A stretch of DNA of 64,000 bases from Polyangiaceae bacterium (GTDB taxonomy: Bacteria; Myxococcota_A; Polyangia; Polyangiales; Polyangiaceae), in the NCBI GenBank assembly GCA_947475525.1, contig CANJMI010000009.1, positions 124,001 through 188,000 of the forward strand, read 5' to 3'. Below are positions 60,032 to 64,000 of this stretch, one piece after another (position 1 is the first letter of the stretch; every line of letters starts with the position of its first letter). The position numbers were made by a program, and so were the translations under genes. Below the pieces are notes generated by a model. That model had not been told where the DNA came from, did not search any database, and saw nothing but the letters and a program-made list of their open reading frames with translations.

Positions 60032-62499
60032 GCGATGACGCGCAGCGAGCCGCGGACGATCCCGTAGCCCTGTTCGCTGCCGAGCTCACGGAAGAGCTGC
60101 CTCGGCTCCACGTCCTTGGCGAGTAGACGCCGGTAGCCCGAGACGACGCGTCCGACCTGTTCGGCGTCCTCCCGCACGAGCTCCACGCGGAATCGCCGAA
60201 CCCCGAGTCGGTCGAGGGTCGGCACGAGGTCCGCGGCGCTTTGCGCTCGGGCGTGAAACACCGTGTTGCGGCACCCGACGTCCGCTTCGACCGGATGGTC
60301 CATGCCCGCTCGATCGCGCAGCGAAAGTTGGTGCCGATCGCAGGGGCGACCACACGTCAGATGGTCGGAGCCGGAGGAGAGCAGCGCCGCAATAACGCAG
60401 TGTTCCATGTGAAAAAGCGCCATCGGGTGATGCACGACCACCTCCGCGAAAGGGCCGAGGCCCGTCTCGAGCAGCGCGACGAGCTGGGCCGAGTCGAGAT
60501 CGAACGCGGGCGTAAACCCGGCGACGCCCCGGGCGAGCACCTCACGAGCACTGAGTCGATTGACGACGTTCAGCGAGAAATCAGCGATGCGAATCCACGG
60601 CTCGCCGCGCCCGCCGCGAAGGGCTCCGAGTCCCCGCACGAGGATGCCGTCCGGGGACAGCGAGGCGAGGTAACGGTCGATTTTGTCCTCGCCCGGTTTG
60701 CGGATTCGAGGGGGAGCGAGGCCGAGCCACGGCGAGCCGTTCGCCCGCAGCGTCGCCACCGCACGGCCGGTGCCCGTCAGTTCGAGAAAATCCAGGTAGA
60801 TGCCGTCCGCTCCGGCCTCGAGCGCGGCTTGCGCCTGCACCAGGTTGCGGCACAGCACGAACAGGCCCGGTGGCGGCGGCGGGGTGGTTGGGACCGCGTG
60901 TTCGAGGAGGGCCCGCAGCGACTCCGATGACGGTCGGTGCGAGCCGGGCAAACGCGCCGGTACCGCACTCGTGAAAAGCGCCTCGACGAGCGCGCGGCGA
61001 CCCCGGTTCAGCGCGGACAAAGCGAGGTGCGGCCTCGGCGGTAGCTCGACCGTCAGCTCGCCGAGCTCGAATGGTGTTTCGCCTAATTTGCCAAGCTTTT
61101 CTCGCAAATCGTCAACGTTGAGGCCGACCCCAGTGGCCTCGGCGACGACCCCTTCGAGTTGGATGCACGCGCGGGCGCTGCCGCACACGCCTTCGAGCTG
61201 CGCGGGCTGGCCGAGGGCTCCGAAAAGCCGCATGTCGAGGCGTCGCCGTCCGCGCTCCGCAACCCTGCGCGCTTGTTGATCGCGGGTTGGGTCGTCGCTC
61301 TTGAATACGCGCCGTCCGGCGAGGGGAGGGGGCGATTCGCGGTCGGGGCCGAGCCAAACCGTGACGGTCCGGCCGCCGTCGCACGCCGGCACGTCGGCGC
61401 CGTCGACCTGGAGGGACCAGACGCGTCCGCCGAACTCACCAACACTCGCGTGCCCGCCTTCGACGAGGATCCCGTCGCCGCGCGCGAGCCCCGACGAGAG
61501 AATGATCGCGAATTCACCCCGTCGCCCGAGCTTTCCCGAGTCAATGGTGCCGATTTCCATGCCGCGGTGAGCGCAGCCCCGGCCTTCGACGAGCCGCTGA
61601 TGGTCGATCCCAGCGAGAAAGCCTGGCCCCGACCCTCGGTTGTACGTCATCAGGGCGAGGGTCCGGTCTTCGAGCGTCGGTGGTTCCGCTCGCCCGACCG
61701 CCGCGTCGACGGCTTTTCGGTAGAGCGCCGTTGTCGCCGCCACGTACTCGGGGCCCTTCATTCGGCCTTCGATCTTGATGGAGGCTACGCCAAGTGCGCA
61801 CAACTCTGGCACGAGCGCGCTCGCCTCGAGGTCCTCGGGCGACAGCAAATACGCCTTGTCACCGAGGTCCCGCAGGACCCCATCGACGACGAGTTCGTAG
61901 GGGAGTCGGCACGCTTGAGCGCATGCGCCGCGGTTCGCACTTCGCCCGCCGATGGCTTCGCTCGTGAGGCATTGCCCCGAATAGGCAATGCAGAGCGCAC
62001 CGTGGACGAAAACCTCGAGCTCGGCATCGCTGTCGCGGCGGATTGCCGTGATGTCCGCGAGTGACAGCTCGCGCGCGAGGATCACACGGCTCGCGCCAAG
62101 TTCGCGCGCGAGGTCGATGGCCTCCGCGTCGGTGCAGGTCATCTGCGTCGACGCATGCAACGGTAGCGACGGAGCGACTTCCCTCGCGAGCCGCGCGCAC
62201 CCGAGATCTTGGACGATGATCGCGTCGACCCCGGCCGCCTCGCAGCTCCGAATGGCCTCCACCATCGCGTCGAGCTCGTTGTCGAAGACGAGGGTGTTCA
62301 ATGTCACGTAGCCGCGTACGCCATGGCGGTGCAGGTAGGCCACGGTCTCGGCGAGCCCCGCGGAGTCGAAATTCGCGGCGCGTGCCCGGGCGTTGAACCC
62401 TTGCAAACCAAAATAGACGGCGTCGGCGCCGGCATGCACGGCGGCCTCGAGGCACGCACGATCACCAGCAGGTGCAAGAATCTCAGGGGCGCGCATCAT
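60028..62499 (-). CDS. peptidase U32 family protein, duplicated (RlhA/YegQ-type)
   Basis: 823 residues from ATG 62499, which overlaps the upstream stop (ATGA) and has GGGAGG 8 nt before it. The N-terminal U32 TIM barrel (EILAPAGDRACLEAAVHAGADAVY) ends in the Cys cluster CIAYSGQCLTSEA/GACAQACRLPYE that holds an Fe-S cluster in this family. A middle DUF3656-like region follows. The C-terminal about 250 residues are a second, diverged U32-like barrel (QAALEAGADGIYLDFLEL) with its own Cys set (MEHCVIAALL, LTCGRPCDRH, VGCRNTVFHA). U32 proteins RlhA and TrhP hydroxylate RNA bases from prephenate. An RNA-hydroxylation role here is inferred. Confidence 0.85.
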   Translation of the reverse strand: MMRAPEILAPAGDRACLEAAVHAGADAVYFGLQGFNARARAANFDSAGLAETVAYLHRHGVRGYVTLNTLVFDNELDAMVEAIRSCEAAGVDAIIVQDLGCARLAREVAPSLPLHASTQMTCTDAEAIDLARELGASRVILARELSLADITAIRRDSDAELEVFVHGALCIAYSGQCLTSEAIGGRSANRGACAQACRLPYELVVDGVLRDLGDKAYLLSPEDLEASALVPELCALGVASIKIEGRMKGPEYVAATTALYRKAVDAAVGRAEPPTLEDRTLALMTYNRGSGPGFLAGIDHQRLVEGRGCAHRGMEIGTIDSGKLGRRGEFAIILSSGLARGDGILVEGGHASVGEFGGRVWSLQVDGADVPACDGGRTVTVWLGPDRESPPPLAGRRVFKSDDPTRDQQARRVAERGRRRLDMRLFGALGQPAQLEGVCGSARACIQLEGVVAEATGVGLNVDDLREKLGKLGETPFELGELTVELPPRPHLALSALNRGRRALVEALFTSAVPARLPGSHRPSSESLRALLEHAVPTTPPPPPGLFVLCRNLVQAQAALEAGADGIYLDFLELTGTGRAVATLRANGSPWLGLAPPRIRKPGEDKIDRYLASLSPDGILVRGLGALRGGRGEPWIRIADFSLNVVNRLSAREVLARGVAGFTPAFDLDSAQLVALLETGLGPFAEVVVHHPMALFHMEHCVIAALLSSGSDHLTCGRPCDRHQLSLRDRAGMDHPVEADVGCRNTVFHARAQSAADLVPTLDRLGVRRFRVELVREDAEQVGRVVSGYRRLLAKDVEPRQLFRELGSEQGYGIVRGSLRVIA

Positions 62500-64000
62500 A
62501 CGGAGTCCTCCCGCGTTAATTGCCAAGTGGCGGCGATCGTTCCGAGTAACTGGGCTAGCGGCGCAAATTCCGCCGAGAGCAGCCCGGCGGTCACCACCAT
62601 CGATCCAAAAATGGCTGGCGCGACGACAACGCCGAGCACGCTGACGGCACGTTTCCGCCATCGTTGTGCGAGGGCGATGGCGATCGCGGCGTCGCGGACG
62701 TCGTCTATCACCGTCGCTATTCCGACCTCGTCACCGGAGCGACCGGCGTGGCCGAGACCCACCGCGACGTCGCCCGCTTTCAACGCGACCCCGTCGAGCG
62801 GCGAGTGACCGAGTACCGCAACGACCGCGCCAGTGTCCCGAATACGCTCGACCGTGGCGGCCTGCTCGTCGTCGCGGACGCCTGGGCGCAGGTGGTCGAT
62901 GTCGAGCGCGCGACCGAGGGCCTCGCAGGTTGCGGCCGTGTCCGACGACATCAACACCGGTTCGACCTGGACATCGAGGAGGTGTTGGACTGCGGCTCGC
63001 GCGCCCGTGCGGAGCCCGTCTTGGAGCCCGCATAAGCCGAGCAGACGACCCGCGCGCGCGACGAGCAGCACGGTTCGACCGGCAGATTCGAGGCCGCCCA
63101 TCGCGTCTTCGGCGACAGCCACGCTGATTCGACGCTCAAGCATCAACTCGCGCGTGCCGACGCACACCGCTTCTCCGCTGCCAGCCACCGCGGTCACGCC
63201 GCGGCCTTCATGGTTGCGGCTATTGCGCACGAGGTCGCTCGGGAGGCCACGGTCCCTGGCGGCACGCTTCAGCGCCTGCGCGATCGGGTGCCGTTCTCCC
63301 GCGAGTGCGGAGGCCGCCAGGCCGAGGACGTCGTTCTCCACCACGGGGCGCCCTGGCCCATCCGGACGCACAAAAAGCTCAATTTCGACGAGTTCGGGTT
63401 CACCTCGAAGCAACGTCCCGCGGGTGCAAAAAATCGCGACTGTCGCACGTGCGGCATTCTCCCATGCCTCTGCGGTTCGGTAGACGACGCCGCGCTCGAG
63501 GCCGAGGAGGAGGCTCCGCGCGATCGTGAGACTCGGCAGCACGGCGATGGAAATATTGGCGAGCGCCGCGTACACAGCCACGCTAACCATCGCGACGTCG
63601 AGGGCCTTGCCACGTGTCGCCGCATGCACGGCTGCCGCGACGAGCGCCCCAGCAACCGACCAGCGCTCGACGAAACGGCGAGCTTGCCGGGGCGTTTGCG
63701 CGTGCACGTCGGGACGATGCGGTGGCGAGAACAGCGCTCGGGACAACGAACGCTCTTCGCCAGAAAACGTGCAAATCCCGCGGAGTTGACCCGTGAGCAC
63801 GTGACTTCCCGCAACCACCACGTCGCCCGTTCGTCGCCGGAGGGGAGCGCCTCCAACTACCCAAGAAAGTACGGTCGCTTCCCCTTCCAACACCTCGATG
63901 TCGACCGGCACCACCTCGTCGACGCTCACCAGGATGGCGTGGCCAGGCTCGGCTGTCTGCGCCGTGCCGCGCTCGCGTGGGTTCCCTATCAGCCGATGGA
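62496..64000 (-). CDS. degenerate P-type ATPase-like protein, 5' end beyond window
   Basis: The frame stays open to the right edge, so the start is not in view; at least 501 codons are present, and the GTG at 63929 is probably internal. The visible start is an actuator-like stretch (DEVVPVDIEVLEGEATVL; RRRTGDVVVAGSHVLTGQL). Membrane helices follow, then the phosphorylation site reads FCTRGTLL instead of DKTGTLT, with Cys replacing the essential Asp. The hinge GDGxNDxPAL is also altered (LGHSPLDGVALKAGDVAV). So it keeps the fold but should not form the phospho-enzyme. It ends with two helices and is translationally coupled to the U32 gene. Confidence 0.82.
   Translation of the reverse strand, partial: HRLIGNPRERGTAQTAEPGHAILVSVDEVVPVDIEVLEGEATVLSWVVGGAPLRRRTGDVVVAGSHVLTGQLRGICTFSGEERSLSRALFSPPHRPDVHAQTPRQARRFVERWSVAGALVAAAVHAATRGKALDVAMVSVAVYAALANISIAVLPSLTIARSLLLGLERGVVYRTAEAWENAARATVAIFCTRGTLLRGEPELVEIELFVRPDGPGRPVVENDVLGLAASALAGERHPIAQALKRAARDRGLPSDLVRNSRNHEGRGVTAVAGSGEAVCVGTRELMLERRISVAVAEDAMGGLESAGRTVLLVARAGRLLGLCGLQDGLRTGARAAVQHLLDVQVEPVLMSSDTAATCEALGRALDIDHLRPGVRDDEQAATVERIRDTGAVVAVLGHSPLDGVALKAGDVAVGLGHAGRSGDEVGIATVIDDVRDAAIAIALAQRWRKRAVSVLGVVVAPAIFGSMVVTAGLLSAEFAPLAQLLGTIAATWQLTREDSV

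Overview
The window reads as chromosomal DNA of a high-GC myxobacterium, most likely of the Polyangiales (Myxococcota). This is inferred from content, not from a database match. The clues are Hanks-type Ser/Thr kinases (one with the HRDxSPxN catalytic loop), many lipoproteins with Ser/Gly-rich linkers, large proteins of unknown function, and housekeeping genes scattered among them in short operons.

Layout. 1-4.7 kb: three co-directional lipoprotein genes on the minus strand (the last runs off the left edge), preceded by a convincing cobalamin riboswitch. 4.7-12 kb: a sigma-70-type factor, a small membrane protein, a 1314-residue kinase/cyclase-like/ATPase protein and a second kinase. 12-17 kb: NuoI with an extra RnfB-type Fe-S domain, then dapA-dapB-glyS. 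17-25 kb: DctA-type transporter, type IV pilin-like protein, a three-PDZ RseP, RsmB, a 16-residue cysteine-repeat protein, a lipoprotein and RlmM. 25-32.6 kb: Gly-rich lipoprotein, rhomboid protease, POT peptide transporter, fatty-acid desaturase, CPBP protease and nadB. 32.7-39 kb: a scar with integrase and beta-helix remnants, then a methionine/threonine block (metA-like, metY, an XRE-cupin regulator, and a bifunctional aspartokinase/homoserine dehydrogenase). 39.5-44 kb: a beta-propeller/dihaem lipoprotein and an SH3/Tudor-like lipoprotein.

44.1-49.9 kb is an accessory island. A truncated VgrG, a LysM/peptidoglycan-binding protein and a putative papain/C39-like cysteine-protease effector lie between two degraded IS91-type transposase remnants in opposite orientation. 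A second VgrG remnant (N-terminal part) sits at the right end on the other strand. A ~105-bp non-coding repeat occurs both inside the island and about 1.5 kb to its left.

50-64 kb returns to core genes: etfB-etfA, a P-domain lipoprotein, a permuted LeuD-LeuC fusion, a metallophosphoesterase with an embedded membrane hairpin, and a tightly packed minus-strand operon: degenerate P-type ATPase, duplicated U32 protein, PilF/Tgl-like TPR lipoprotein, RodZ-like protein, RecO, PfkB-type sugar kinase.

The strongest candidates for something undescribed are (i) the B12-riboswitch-controlled lipoprotein operon, with no known B12 uptake gene in view, (ii) the IS91-flanked T6SS effector cassette, and (iii) the XRE-cupin regulator with repeated TTGTC motifs shared by metY and the thrA-type gene.
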